45,100 nt of DNA, from assembly GCA_025350045.1 (NCBI GenBank), contig JANXYM010000063.1, forward strand, positions 1 to 45,100, written 5' to 3'. Within the stretch, counting starts at the first letter, position 1, and each line of letters starts with the position of its first letter. Shown piece after piece: positions 1 to 9,171 of the stretch. The notes beneath the pieces are model-generated. The model was not told where the DNA came from. It saw only the letters and a program-made list of their open reading frames with translations, and searched no databases. This stretch comes from Methanomicrobiales archaeon. GTDB lineage: Archaea > Halobacteriota > Methanomicrobia > Methanomicrobiales > Methanospirillaceae. The position numbers and the translations under genes were made by a program.

Positions 1-1
1 C

Positions 2-91
2 TCTCTTCTTTCCCGGGCTCGGGATAATCAGCAGCTGATGACCGGTATGTCGGCAGCACACGCGATACGGGAGGACCGGGATGCCCGATAA
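2..91 (+). CDS. Antitoxin C-terminus (partial, VapB-like)
   Basis: An open frame enters from the left edge and ends at a TAA (89-91). Its last 29 residues are polar and charged and end in REDRDAR. The stop overlaps the start of the following PIN-domain gene by 11 bases, the translational coupling typical of vapBC pairs. By position it should be the antitoxin that binds and neutralises the toxin and represses the operon. The DNA-binding N-terminus lies outside the window, so its fold class cannot be assigned. The assignment is by context only. Confidence 0.5.
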   Translation, partial: SLLSRARDNQQLMTGMSAAHAIREDRDAR

Positions 92-494
92 GGTCATCCT
101 TGATTCCTGTATTATTGCAGCTATCTTCCTGCCGGAAACAATCACCGGTAAAGCCATTGATGCAGCAGCGGAGCATAGCTGCATTACGGTTGACCTTGCT
201 TATACTGAAGTTGCAAATGCTGCATGGAAACGTGCAGTGCATGCAGGTACTGATCCGGAAACCGTAAAGATCTGCCTGGATAACGCAATCGCGTTTATCC
301 AGGAGACCTGTGAGGTAATTCCGGCACAAGAACTGATAACTCCGGCATGGGAACTCTCGTGCCGACACCGGATTACCATCTACGATGCACTTTTTGTCGT
401 TGCATCTATCCAATGCAATGCGCCGCTGGTCACGGCGGATGCGAAACTTGCCGGTGTAGTGAGCAAAACCTGCCCGGTTATCCGGATCGGGTAA
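81..494 (+). CDS. vapC: VapC-type PIN-domain ribonuclease toxin
   Basis: A 137-residue protein of the usual length for VapC toxins. The acidic PIN residues are in the right order: D8 in VILDSCII, E43 in TEVANAAWK, D102 in YDALFVVAS and D120 in VTADAKL. Family members are Mg2+-dependent endoribonucleases cutting tRNA or rRNA, held in check by the antitoxin encoded just upstream. The ATG start lies inside the end of the antitoxin frame (11-base overlap), so the two are probably co-translated. It is followed by a bidirectional hairpin. The target RNA cannot be read from sequence. Confidence 0.9.
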   Translation: MPDKVILDSCIIAAIFLPETITGKAIDAAAEHSCITVDLAYTEVANAAWKRAVHAGTDPETVKICLDNAIAFIQETCEVIPAQELITPAWELSCRHRITIYDALFVVASIQCNAPLVTADAKLAGVVSKTCPVIRIG

Positions 495-542
495 TACTAG
501 CTGGACAGGTTCTCCTTCGGCAGAGTGACCCGCCGGCATCCA

Positions 543-576
543 CCGGATTTTTCCTTTTTTTTAAAAAAAAATCCGG
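543..576. terminator. Bidirectional hairpin terminator between convergent genes
   Basis: CCGGATTTTT at 543-552 is mirrored by AAAAATCCGG ending at 576, with a T-run then an A-run between them. It sits between the 3' ends of vapC (+) and the small exported protein gene (-), and gives a T-tract in either direction, so it can terminate both. Confidence 0.7.
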
Positions 577-687
577 ACACCGCAGGAGAACTCAGGTTTA
601 CCGGCAGGAATGCCCTTTGCAGAGCTCAACCGGAAAAAGGAACACCATAAAAAACGGGGGGATTATTGCTCATCCTTTCGGAATGAT

Positions 688-1191
688 TCAGGGCAGGACA
701 TGACTGATGCGGGGGATCTGGTCCTGCTCATAGAAGGTTTCCGTATAGGAATCAGGGAAGACCATGCGGGTCACACCGGGTGAAAAATCCGGGGATATGA
801 ACGGCGCAAACCAGTACTTCTGCAGTACGGCCTCCGCTTCCCTAAATGAGAGGGCGGGGGTCTTTAGGGTGATGACGCCGTTACGAACCTCGCGTGCGGC
901 AAATCCCTTCACCAAGAACTGTGCCCTGCTCCCGTCAGCTCCGGTCACCTGGACCGGGGTGTGGAAATTGCTCTCAAGGGCTTTTTTCAGCTCTGTTCCG
1001 GGGTCACCGATACGGGCAAATACTGCGGCATGCTCGTACCACGACAGTTCATACGCAAACGTGATCACGGCATCGGTATTATCCTGCACAACGATATCCA
1101 GAGATGTTGCCCTGAATGCCCCGGCCGGGGATACGGCAATGAGGAGAAGAAGGAGCAGAACCCCGGGAATCAGCAACAGACGTTTTGTCAT
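688..1191 (-). CDS. Small exported protein of unknown function
   Basis: A 167-residue protein starting with a classic signal sequence: MTKRLLL, then a leucine-rich core, then a cut site near SPAGA-F. The exported part (about 140 residues) contains paired beta-strand-like stretches (SLDIVVQDN, AVITFAYELSW) and no cysteine, so I see no catalytic motif. An upstream in-frame TTG at 1206 would add five residues, but GAGG lies 6 bases before the ATG at 1191, so I prefer the latter. Several methanogen secreted proteins look like this; I cannot name the family. The gene converges on vapC and shares its terminator. Confidence 0.75.
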   Translation of the reverse strand: MTKRLLLIPGVLLLLLLIAVSPAGAFRATSLDIVVQDNTDAVITFAYELSWYEHAAVFARIGDPGTELKKALESNFHTPVQVTGADGSRAQFLVKGFAAREVRNGVITLKTPALSFREAEAVLQKYWFAPFISPDFSPGVTRMVFPDSYTETFYEQDQIPRISHVLP

Positions 1192-1681
1192 TATCGGGCC
1201 TCGCAACTAGCGTTATGCGTTTGCTGTAATAAGGTTTCTCATCCCCACTATGAAACGGCGGGAAATCCATTCTCCACAAACAATCCAGGGTGACGACTCA
1301 GGGTCAGGAAAAAACTGAACTATGTAGTTTCGCCCTTCAGTAGGGTAATGACAAGAAACTCGGGAATTCTGAACCGGTTTTGTCTGAAATGCAAGACATG
1401 AACAGAAACCGGCAATAAGGAGTCTGTTGATTGAAAACTGGGGGTTAAAGAGACCCGGTTAAAACCCAAACGGTTATATCATCCGATATGAGAGCCCGAA
1501 AAATAAGAAAAAAACAGTCGTTATTGACCTGATTTTTTTATCATGAAAGATACTTATATGCTAGACTTGTAATAAACATTCAAGCGAAAAACCCTAGAAA
1601 CCGACATGATAAATCCTGCAGGTCATTTTTGAGACCCGGGCAGACCTGACATAACCAAAAAAGAAAATCCGAGGTGCAATA
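1192..1681. other. Intergenic region upstream of the polysaccharide island
   Basis: No coding frame I trust lies between the divergent exported-protein gene and neuD. The region is AT-rich and holds a TATA-like CTTATATG at 1553-1560, followed by a roughly 95-base leader ending in the strong GAGGTG ribosome site of the first island gene. Confidence 0.5.
1553..1560 (+). promoter_or_regulatory. TATA box, probable promoter of neuD-degT
   Basis: CTTATATG with an A-rich BRE-like stretch just upstream (GAAAGA). It predicts transcription from about 1583-1588 into the island. It was found by eye, and the long leader makes it less certain. Confidence 0.4.
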
Positions 1682-2323
1682 ATGTTAAAAAAGAAAGGTG
1701 AAAAACTGATCATCATTGGCGCCGGAGGTCATGCGAAGGTCATAATCGATATACTCAGGACTTCTTCTGACTACTCTATTGAAGGATTGGTTGATCCACA
1801 ACATTCCGGTAAAAATATATTGGGTGTTCCGGTTATTGGGGATGACTCACAACTGGAAAAGATATATGAAGAAGGTACAAGAACAGCATTTGTTGCCGTC
1901 GGAGACAATCAAAAGAGAGGGCAGATATCCGATTACGTAAATAAAATCGGATATACTCTGGCAAATGCAGTCAGCCGTCATTCCTATGTATCGTCTACAG
2001 TAACACTAGGAAAGGGGATCGCTATTATGCCTGGTGCAGTCGTACATCCCGACTCAAAGATTGGGGATAATGCAATTATCAATACCGGCAGCACTATCGA
2101 TCATGACTGCGTTATTTCAAAAAATGTTCATATTGCTCCCGGATGTACTATTGCGGGAAATGTAAAAATTGGAGAGGGATCATTAATAGGTATTGGCACG
2201 AAAATAATTCCGGATATTTCTGTGGGATCATCAACAATAATTGGTGCGGGAAGCGTAATTATCGCCAATATACCTTCAGGATGCACAGCTTTCGGAGTTC
2301 CTGTAAAAATTCAAAAAACATAG
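1682..2323 (+). CDS. NeuD/PglD-family sugar O/N-acyltransferase
   Basis: 213 residues. The N-terminus has the PglD-type nucleotide-sugar-binding Rossmann motif (LIIIGAGGHAKVIIDIL, residues 9-25). Residues ~100-205 form a left-handed beta-helix of hexapeptide repeats (STVTLGKGIAIMPGA, KIGDNAIINTGSTIDHDC, VKIGEGSLIGIGT). H141 in STIDHDC is in the position of the catalytic base of PglD/NeuD. Such enzymes acetylate an amino or hydroxyl group of a nucleotide-linked sugar in the cytoplasm. The next gene, 13 bases downstream, is a sugar aminotransferase, so acetylation of a freshly made 4-amino sugar (bacillosamine or N-acyl perosamine type) is the likely job. GAGGTG precedes the ATG. Confidence 0.88.
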   Translation: MLKKKGEKLIIIGAGGHAKVIIDILRTSSDYSIEGLVDPQHSGKNILGVPVIGDDSQLEKIYEEGTRTAFVAVGDNQKRGQISDYVNKIGYTLANAVSRHSYVSSTVTLGKGIAIMPGAVVHPDSKIGDNAIINTGSTIDHDCVISKNVHIAPGCTIAGNVKIGEGSLIGIGTKIIPDISVGSSTIIGAGSVIIANIPSGCTAFGVPVKIQKT

Positions 2324-2336
2324 ATGAGGATCAGAA

Positions 2337-3449
2337 TTGACAAAAAGAACTATTTTTGTGGCTAATGCCGTATTGAACGGAAATGAAAAAAAATATGTAA
2401 ACGATTGTCTTGACAGCGGCTGGATCTCTTCCCATGGTAAATATGTAGAAGAGTTTGAAAAAAAATTTGCCGTTTTTTGTGACACAAAATGTGCGGTTTC
2501 GTGCTGTAACGGTACAGTGGCTCTCCATTTATCGCTTCTCGGGCAGGATGTGGGTCCCGGGGATGAGATAATAATGCCAACTCTCACCTATATCGCAACA
2601 GCGAATGCGGTGAGATATTGTGGTGCGAAACCGGTTTTTATTGACAGTGATGCTGAAACATGGAATATTAATCCGGATCTGATTGAAGAAAAAATTTCAA
2701 AGAGAACAAAAGGTATCATTGTCGTCCATCTGTATGGACATCCCGTCGACATGGATCCGGTTTTAAAAATTGCCCGGGATAACAATCTTTTTGTGATAGA
2801 AGACGCTGCTGAGGCACACGGTGCGCTGTATAAGAACAAGGTTGTAGGATCGCTGGGTGATGCGGGTTCTTTTAGTTTTTATGGGAACAAGATCATCACC
2901 ACCGGGGAGGGAGGGATGGTAACAACCAATAACCAGCTCCTTGCAGAGAAAATACGGACGCTCAAGGGTCAGGGAGTTGATCCTAACAAACGATACTGGC
3001 ATTCTGTCGTAGGGTATAATTACCGGATGACAAATATTGAGGCAGCTATCGGATTGGCCCAATTGGAAAATATTGGCTGGCACCTGCAGAAAAGACGGGA
3101 AATCGCAGGTTTATATAATAAATATCTTGCGTGCCTCCAGGAGTATATTCACCTGCCGGTAGAGAAGAAATGGGCACACCATGCGTTCTGGATGTATTCG
3201 GTTTTATTGAAAGACAACGTGCGGCTCTCGCGAGATGAATTTATCACGGAACTTCAGGATTCCGGGATTGAAACACGCCCGGTCTTTTACCCGATGCATG
3301 TCCTTCCTCCCTACTTTGAAAAGAATGCGCACTATCCTGTAGCAGAGAAGATTGCAGCCCGGGGAATAAATCTTCCTACGCATGCCACTCTTACCAAAGA
3401 AGATATTCAATTTATTTCAGAAACTATTGAGAAGATCTGCAATACATAA
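2337..3449 (+). CDS. DegT/DnrJ/EryC1/StrS-family sugar aminotransferase
   Basis: 370 residues, standard for PLP-dependent nucleotide-sugar aminotransferases. K185 in SFSFYGNKIITTGEGGM is the expected Schiff-base lysine; D156 in VIEDAAEAHGA contacts the PLP nitrogen. The pattern is closest to perosamine synthase/PglE, which aminates C4 of a 4-keto-6-deoxy sugar. The start is TTG, preceded by GAGGA at 2326-2330 with six bases of spacing; no ATG in this frame fits. It is coupled to the NeuD-like gene upstream. The 4,6-dehydratase that would supply its substrate is not in the window, so the exact sugar is inference. Confidence 0.88.
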   Translation: MTKRTIFVANAVLNGNEKKYVNDCLDSGWISSHGKYVEEFEKKFAVFCDTKCAVSCCNGTVALHLSLLGQDVGPGDEIIMPTLTYIATANAVRYCGAKPVFIDSDAETWNINPDLIEEKISKRTKGIIVVHLYGHPVDMDPVLKIARDNNLFVIEDAAEAHGALYKNKVVGSLGDAGSFSFYGNKIITTGEGGMVTTNNQLLAEKIRTLKGQGVDPNKRYWHSVVGYNYRMTNIEAAIGLAQLENIGWHLQKRREIAGLYNKYLACLQEYIHLPVEKKWAHHAFWMYSVLLKDNVRLSRDEFITELQDSGIETRPVFYPMHVLPPYFEKNAHYPVAEKIAARGINLPTHATLTKEDIQFISETIEKICNT

Positions 3450-3516
3450 CAATTTTCCCGGTTATATGCAAATACCGGTCCCAAAACCAGAATCCCGGGT
3501 TTTTATTGCTCTCGTT

Positions 3517-3525
3517 TTTTTATAT
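3517..3525 (+). promoter_or_regulatory. TATA-like element upstream of the ABC exporter genes
   Basis: TTTTATATC lies in the 222-base gap between the aminotransferase and the permease gene. It would give a leader of about 120 bases, so a closer weak promoter or read-through from neuD-degT is also possible. Confidence 0.3.
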
Positions 3526-3671
3526 CCACTATTGATCAGTAAATGGACTTTGTGAAATTGTCAAGTGAGCGTATTAAAAAAAACCTAATACCACCACAAT
3601 GGATAGAAAAAAATCATGAAGTACGATTGATTCATATTCAGACACAACAATAAATTACCTTAGCAGCCACT

Positions 3672-4457
3672 ATGATTTCTGACTATTTGAGACGGATATA
3701 CAATTCCCGTTATTTCTGGTGGCATCTCACCCTGGCAGATATCAGAGCAAAGTACCAGCGCACAGCACTCGGTTTGCTCTGGTCGATAATCCAGCCATTG
3801 GCAATGACACTCCTGTTTGCCTTTGTTCTGACCAATATTTTCAAACAACCTGTACAGGACACGATTTTGTACATCTATTCCGGCCTGATCTGCTGGGACG
3901 TAGTCATTTTCACATCAATTTCCGGTTCTATGGCGTTTATGAATGCTGCACCCTATATGAGGCAATTCGCACATCCCATTGCAATTTATCCCCTCCGTAG
4001 TGTTCTTGTGGGATTGATCAATTTCGGACTGGCACTGATAGGTTTGATCTGCTGGGTATTGTTGTGGCAGCCGGGAAATGTCTCAATTTCATGGATCTCC
4101 CTTCCCCTTGCAATAATGATCTTCCTGCTCGTAGCCTGGCCACTTGCGATAATCTGTGCGATAATCGGGACTCTTTTCCGGGATTTTTCACAATTGCTTA
4201 CTATAGGATTACAGGCACTCTGGTTCACTTCACCAGTCTTTTTCTCCACGGATGTGTTTATCAACGGGGGCATTGGTTTTCTTGTATATGATAATCCAAT
4301 CTATCACCTGCTGGAGCTCATCCGGGCCCCATTCCTTCATGGACTGTTTCCCACATGGATCAATTATGGAGTCTCATTTTTATTGATGTCCGTACTCTGG
4401 TGTATTGCTGTGTACCTGTTGTCACATTTTGAAAAACGAATTATCCTCTATCTCTGA
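3672..4457 (+). CDS. ABC-2 type polysaccharide export permease (Wzm-like)
   Basis: 261 residues with the ABC2-membrane layout: a cytoplasmic amphipathic start (YLRRIYNSRYFWWHLTLADIRAKY), the Wzm/TagG signature GLLWSIIQPLAMTLLFAFVL at residues ~35-54, and six hydrophobic segments to the C-terminus. Family members flip or export lipid-linked O-antigen, teichoic-acid or similar glycans with a partner ATPase. That ATPase starts two bases after the stop here. The ribosome site is weak, and I chose the first ATG because LADIRAKYQRT is conserved just behind it. Confidence 0.9.
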   Translation: MISDYLRRIYNSRYFWWHLTLADIRAKYQRTALGLLWSIIQPLAMTLLFAFVLTNIFKQPVQDTILYIYSGLICWDVVIFTSISGSMAFMNAAPYMRQFAHPIAIYPLRSVLVGLINFGLALIGLICWVLLWQPGNVSISWISLPLAIMIFLLVAWPLAIICAIIGTLFRDFSQLLTIGLQALWFTSPVFFSTDVFINGGIGFLVYDNPIYHLLELIRAPFLHGLFPTWINYGVSFLLMSVLWCIAVYLLSHFEKRIILYL

Positions 4458-4459
4458 TT

Positions 4460-5257
4460 ATGACACCCGCACCGCTTATCCGGATCGAAAAGATCGATCT
4501 CTTCTACTCATCATTTCCATTTCGTGACAATTCCCTCAAAGGATTTGTTCTAAAAACATTAACACGAAAAAACATGAAAACCGTCAGTGATATCCATGCT
4601 CTGAAACATCTCACCTTCACCATTAACCAGGGCGAGAGAGTTGCTTTGCTCGGGCACAACGGGGCGGGAAAAACAACACTGCTCAAAGCCATTGCAGGAC
4701 TCTATCCCACCAGCAATGGAGTCATGGAAATTCAGGGAGAGATACGGTCCCTTTTCGATATAAGCCTGGGATTTGAACCCGAATCGACAGGACGTGAAAA
4801 TATCTTATACCGGGGACTACTGCTGGGACAATCCCCCAGACAGATGCGGGACATGGAATCCGAAATTGTCGCTTTTGCAGATATTGGGGAGTTCATTGAT
4901 TATCCGGTTAAAACCTATTCCGCCGGGATGCAGGTTCGTCTGGCATTCGCAATATCAACTGCAATACCCGGTGATATCCTCTTACTCGACGAAGTGATTG
5001 GTGCAGGAGATGCATCTTTTATGGTTAAAGCTCAAACGAGGATTACTGAATTGATTGCTCAGGCCAACATCATGGTACTTGCATCGCATGATTTTGCATC
5101 TGTACAAAGATTATGCAACCGTGTAATTGTTCTGGATCATGGGAGCCTCATGTTTGATGGGGATGTTGAAGAAGGAATCCGGATATGTCAACGATTGCAG
5201 GGTATAAATACAACGATTATTGGAACAAAAGAGCAAAACGATCTTCCAGGTGAATGA
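4460..5257 (+). CDS. ABC polysaccharide export ATPase (Wzt/TagH-like)
   Basis: 265 residues. Walker A GHNGAGKTT (~65-73, K71), signature YSAGMQVRLAF (~153), Walker B ILLLDEVIGAGD (~173) and H-loop ASHDF (~213). The N-terminal linker before the first strand (LKGFVLKTLTRKN) and the GAGDA after Walker B are typical of polysaccharide exporters. The C-terminal sugar-binding extension seen in bacterial Wzt is absent, as in TagH-short or KpsT types. It energises the permease encoded immediately upstream. Its stop abuts the ATG of the next glycosyltransferase with no gap. Confidence 0.92.
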   Translation: MTPAPLIRIEKIDLFYSSFPFRDNSLKGFVLKTLTRKNMKTVSDIHALKHLTFTINQGERVALLGHNGAGKTTLLKAIAGLYPTSNGVMEIQGEIRSLFDISLGFEPESTGRENILYRGLLLGQSPRQMRDMESEIVAFADIGEFIDYPVKTYSAGMQVRLAFAISTAIPGDILLLDEVIGAGDASFMVKAQTRITELIAQANIMVLASHDFASVQRLCNRVIVLDHGSLMFDGDVEEGIRICQRLQGINTTIIGTKEQNDLPGE

Positions 5258-7555
5258 ATGAAGAGCCGGAATAAACGGGTATTATGGTTAATCAATCACA
5301 AAACGCTAACGGAATTTGAGCCTGAATTATTGCTCGATCTTGGTTTTGAGGTATATATTCCAAAACTCTTTCCTCAGACCATAGAGAACAGAAGTGCTGG
5401 CGTAACCTATGAATTTGACCATAATTTAACCATTCCATCTGAGGTATTGCATCGTCTCAATGGATTTAATTTTTATACCGACAAGATTACTCCCAGAATA
5501 AGGAGAGATATGAATGAATACTTCCATATCTTGTTCGTTTCGAATTTTCCTTTTATGCTTCAGGAGATTTTTACACATTTTGAAGGCCACATCATTTTCC
5601 GGGTCTTCGGACACGCTCAGGATATCACGTATAGTGGAACCTTAGAGCAGATTCTCGGAAAGGGGTTCGGAGATACGATAGAGACGCTGGGGGATCGTTT
5701 TCATTTTGGCATCGCCTACAAAGGAATTGAACTGATCGAACCACCCTATCTTAAAAATCGCGAATTATATCTTCCGATTGGACTCCCGGAACGTTTTTTT
5801 CAGAGGGAGAACAAATATACAGGGAATGATAACCGGTTATTGTTCATCTGTCCATTGATTATCGAAAGTCCGTATTATAAACATATATATTCACTGTTCA
5901 AGCACGATTTCAGTGATATTCCACACATTATTGGGGGCTGGCAGAGCAAAAAGGTGGATGATCCTTCAGTACTTGGTCAAATCGAACGAGAAGAATTCGA
6001 TCAACTGCTGGTGAATATGAAAGTAATGTATTACCACTCTCTCGAACCACGTCATATTCATTACCACCCCCTTGAAGCCATGGCCCTTGGAATGCCAGTA
6101 GTATACATGGAAGACGGGATGTTGGGGAGGCTCAAAGAAAGTGTAAATCAGCCAGGATCCTGCAAAACAATCCGTGAAGCCCGTAAAAAAATTAAAAGGA
6201 TTCTTGAAGGCGATACTGCATTAATCAACAGTATCTGTACAGAACAGAAACGATTATTAAAAATATTTACCTATGAATTCTGCCGGGATTACTGGGAAAG
6301 AAATATTATCCCCCTGATGGAAAATGAAATTCCACCGGCATCAGAAAAGGGGCAAAAAATCGCAATAATTGTCCCTGCACCCTATAAGACAGGATCTTTT
6401 GATGCAGCAAAGTTACATGCAAAAATGCTTAAAACATTAAGCGAAAAAATGAATTTAAAAATTTCAGTCGTTTTTTATTATTTAAAGGGAAATTACGACC
6501 TGAATAAAGATTTCAACGAGCTCAGGGAAAATAATATTTGTTTTCAAGAATTCGAATGGGAAGCTGTGGAGAAAAAGGTTATTGAACATATTTTACAGAT
6601 ACAGGGCAGGCTGGTAGAACTTCAATACCCAATATACTATCTCCCAAGGGACCAAAAACAGGATCTTCTTGATTGTGATCTCTGGATTTTTGTTTCAGAT
6701 ACCATGATGTATCCTCCTGCACCGTTACGCAGATATGGAATTATTATCCATGATTGTCTGAGCAGGTACTTTACCGAATACCAAAATCCGGATGTATTGA
6801 ATGGCAGGACGAATTCTGCACGAGGTGCAGATTTTATATTCACGACAATTCCTGCAACCAGAGATGATATTATTTCCTATCATGGTATATCATCGGAGAG
6901 AGTATTTGTTCTTCCTATTGAATTTGATATACCTCCCGAAGATCAGGAAAGAAAAACAGAAAATAAAGAGAATTTTTTTATCTGGCCGACAAATAAATCA
7001 CCCCACAAAAATATCACCCGAGCAGCCGAAGCCCTTCTTCTCTATTATCTGACCGGCGGGCGACTCAAAACCGTGATAACCGGATTTGATGTAGAAGATC
7101 TTGATGTGACGATTGAAAAGGATGAAACAAAGCTTCTCACGCAAGTCCAGGAATTCAGAAAACTGGTCCGGGAAAATAAAATTTTAAGGAAAAATATCAT
7201 AATACAGAAAAATTTACCAAAAAAAATATATTATGAACTTTTACAAAAAGCATGCTTTTTATGGTATCCCACTATCAGGGATAACGGATGTTTATGCACT
7301 CCTGAAGCAGGTTTTTTCAGAACTCCGGTTTTATCCGGTGAAAATGCCCAGATGCGATACTATGATTCATTCTATAAAATGAATATAGAATTTTTCAATC
7401 AGTATTCTGTTGACGAGATGGTGAGTTCGTTACACGCTATGGAGAAAATCTGGGAGAAAAAACAGGCAATGCTTCCTTCAAACGACTTTTTCTTATCCCG
7501 GATGTACAGGAACTGCTATCCGGACTATTACACCATTGTGAGGGAGATCCTATGA
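5258..7555 (+). CDS. Two-domain GT-B glycosyltransferase
   Basis: 765 residues that appear to hold two GT-B units. The first half (about 1-365) has the donor-site-like segment YHPLEAMALGMPVVYMEDG near residue 268. The second half begins at IAIIVPAPYKTGSFDAAKL (~369) and carries FIWPTNKSPHKNITRAAEAL (~575) and the WYPTIRDNGCLCTPEAGF donor motif (~670), as in GT4 enzymes. Either two sugars are added in succession or one half is structural. The gene starts directly after the ABC ATPase stop and overlaps the next gene by four bases (ATGA), so it belongs to the export operon. It is noticeably AT-rich with many AAA/AAT codons. Confidence 0.78.
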   Translation: MKSRNKRVLWLINHKTLTEFEPELLLDLGFEVYIPKLFPQTIENRSAGVTYEFDHNLTIPSEVLHRLNGFNFYTDKITPRIRRDMNEYFHILFVSNFPFMLQEIFTHFEGHIIFRVFGHAQDITYSGTLEQILGKGFGDTIETLGDRFHFGIAYKGIELIEPPYLKNRELYLPIGLPERFFQRENKYTGNDNRLLFICPLIIESPYYKHIYSLFKHDFSDIPHIIGGWQSKKVDDPSVLGQIEREEFDQLLVNMKVMYYHSLEPRHIHYHPLEAMALGMPVVYMEDGMLGRLKESVNQPGSCKTIREARKKIKRILEGDTALINSICTEQKRLLKIFTYEFCRDYWERNIIPLMENEIPPASEKGQKIAIIVPAPYKTGSFDAAKLHAKMLKTLSEKMNLKISVVFYYLKGNYDLNKDFNELRENNICFQEFEWEAVEKKVIEHILQIQGRLVELQYPIYYLPRDQKQDLLDCDLWIFVSDTMMYPPAPLRRYGIIIHDCLSRYFTEYQNPDVLNGRTNSARGADFIFTTIPATRDDIISYHGISSERVFVLPIEFDIPPEDQERKTENKENFFIWPTNKSPHKNITRAAEALLLYYLTGGRLKTVITGFDVEDLDVTIEKDETKLLTQVQEFRKLVRENKILRKNIIIQKNLPKKIYYELLQKACFLWYPTIRDNGCLCTPEAGFFRTPVLSGENAQMRYYDSFYKMNIEFFNQYSVDEMVSSLHAMEKIWEKKQAMLPSNDFFLSRMYRNCYPDYYTIVREIL

Positions 7556-9171
7556 GAAAAGATCTTGGAGTTATTTTAACCTATCCTCCTGAAATATTAT
7601 TCGGGTTCCATGGCATTCCTCGCCTGATAATGAATATTATCAAAGGGGCGCATAATAAGGGGTATAATATCACCATTATTACACCCAAGTGGAGTGAAAA
7701 AGAATTAGAGACGCTGTTAACAGAGACACTGGGTGAAAATTATAAAAATATTGACATAATAACTACAGCGAGGATTCCACCAGTACTTCATGTTCGTTAT
7801 TATCTGTTCCGGATGCAAAAATCATTAAAAAAAGGATCGTTTTTATCCGTAATTTTCCAAAAAGTGCAAAATAAAATGGAGATCGTTGTTGTACGATTAT
7901 TAGGTTCGCACAATTTTTCAAAATTTTTTGCTGCCTGCCTGTTATTACTATTTTTTTCACCGTTATTCATTCTGTATTTTCTTGAGCAATATACTCTGAA
8001 AAAAAGAAATATCCCGGGAAAACAAAATACGGATCATGGTTCATTAAAGAGAGAATTTTCTGATTATTTCGAAAAATTTTCTGATCCTGCAAAATTGTTA
8101 AAATTATTCTATTTGAACGAGAAAATATTTTCTGAATTGCTCCGTCAGGAGAACAAAAATATTGTTAAAATTACAGAAAAACAGAGAGAAAACATTCCTT
8201 ATTGGCTTATAACTACTCCATTCTGGCCGGATTTAACAAAAAACATAAAAAATTCGACAGTAATATGTCCGGATGTTGTTATCAGGGATTTCGCTGTAAG
8301 TTTTGAGCGGGAGGACTTTGGAGAGAAAATTCTCAACAGAAAAGACGATATCAGGAGAACACTGCAAACTGCAGATAAAATTATCTGTTTTAGTGAATAT
8401 GTAAAAAATAATCAGATTATTGCATCTTTTGGAAATGTTGATTTGGATAAAAAAATTTCCGTGATACCACACGGCCATATTAATCTCTCTGATGAATTGG
8501 AGATCATAAAACCATTCCATTCCATGAATAAAGTGGAACAATGGGATCTTAGCAAACAGATTATCAATACGTACACCCGGCAGATGACTTCAAATGAGTA
8601 TTTAGCAAATTTTGATTTTTCCGGGACACGGTTTCTTTTTTATAGCTCGCAGATACGGCCATCAAAAAATATTCCTGCACTCATTAAAACACTTCACCGG
8701 TTACTCCATCACAAGCATGAACCTGTCAAATTGATCTTGACCGGAAGTCCAGGTAATGCCTCAATAATGAAGCTTATTTCAGATCTTGGTTTGCAACGGG
8801 ATGTCATTTTTTTCTCAGGATTACCAACACGCGTTATGGCTGCACTGTACCATCAGGCCATCCTTGCAGTGAACCCGACATTATTTGAAGGGGGTTTTCC
8901 CTTTACGTTTTCTGAGGCATACTCTGTCGGGACACCGTCAATCATGTCCCGTATACCCGTTGTTGAAGAATTTATAACGGATCCCGATCTTCAGAAAGTG
9001 ATGTTGTTTGATCCTCACAACATCGATGATATGGTGGAACGCATCTATTGGGGTATCCATCATCGCGATGAATTGTATAACCTCCAGAAACCTCTCTATG
9101 ACCGGTTAAAAAACCGTTCCCTGGCCCAGGTAGCGCAGGAATATATCGATGTAGTAAACCATGTCGATTAG
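7552..9171 (+). CDS. GT4-family glycosyltransferase with internal membrane segment
   Basis: 539 residues. The C-terminal half is a GT4 donor-binding domain: FLFYSSQIRPSKNIPALIKTL (~355), LILTGSPGN (~395) and AVNPTLFEGGFPFTFSEAYS (~440) with the E-x7-E type pair. The N-terminal acceptor domain is interrupted by a strongly hydrophobic stretch (FFAACLLLLFFSPLFILYFL, ~124-143), which should tether or dip the enzyme into the membrane. The ATG lies in the overlap ATGA with the preceding gene, and the end overlaps the FkbM gene by 11 bases. It is very AT-rich. Acceptor and sugar are unknown. Confidence 0.82.
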   Translation: MRKDLGVILTYPPEILFGFHGIPRLIMNIIKGAHNKGYNITIITPKWSEKELETLLTETLGENYKNIDIITTARIPPVLHVRYYLFRMQKSLKKGSFLSVIFQKVQNKMEIVVVRLLGSHNFSKFFAACLLLLFFSPLFILYFLEQYTLKKRNIPGKQNTDHGSLKREFSDYFEKFSDPAKLLKLFYLNEKIFSELLRQENKNIVKITEKQRENIPYWLITTPFWPDLTKNIKNSTVICPDVVIRDFAVSFEREDFGEKILNRKDDIRRTLQTADKIICFSEYVKNNQIIASFGNVDLDKKISVIPHGHINLSDELEIIKPFHSMNKVEQWDLSKQIINTYTRQMTSNEYLANFDFSGTRFLFYSSQIRPSKNIPALIKTLHRLLHHKHEPVKLILTGSPGNASIMKLISDLGLQRDVIFFSGLPTRVMAALYHQAILAVNPTLFEGGFPFTFSEAYSVGTPSIMSRIPVVEEFITDPDLQKVMLFDPHNIDDMVERIYWGIHHRDELYNLQKPLYDRLKNRSLAQVAQEYIDVVNHVD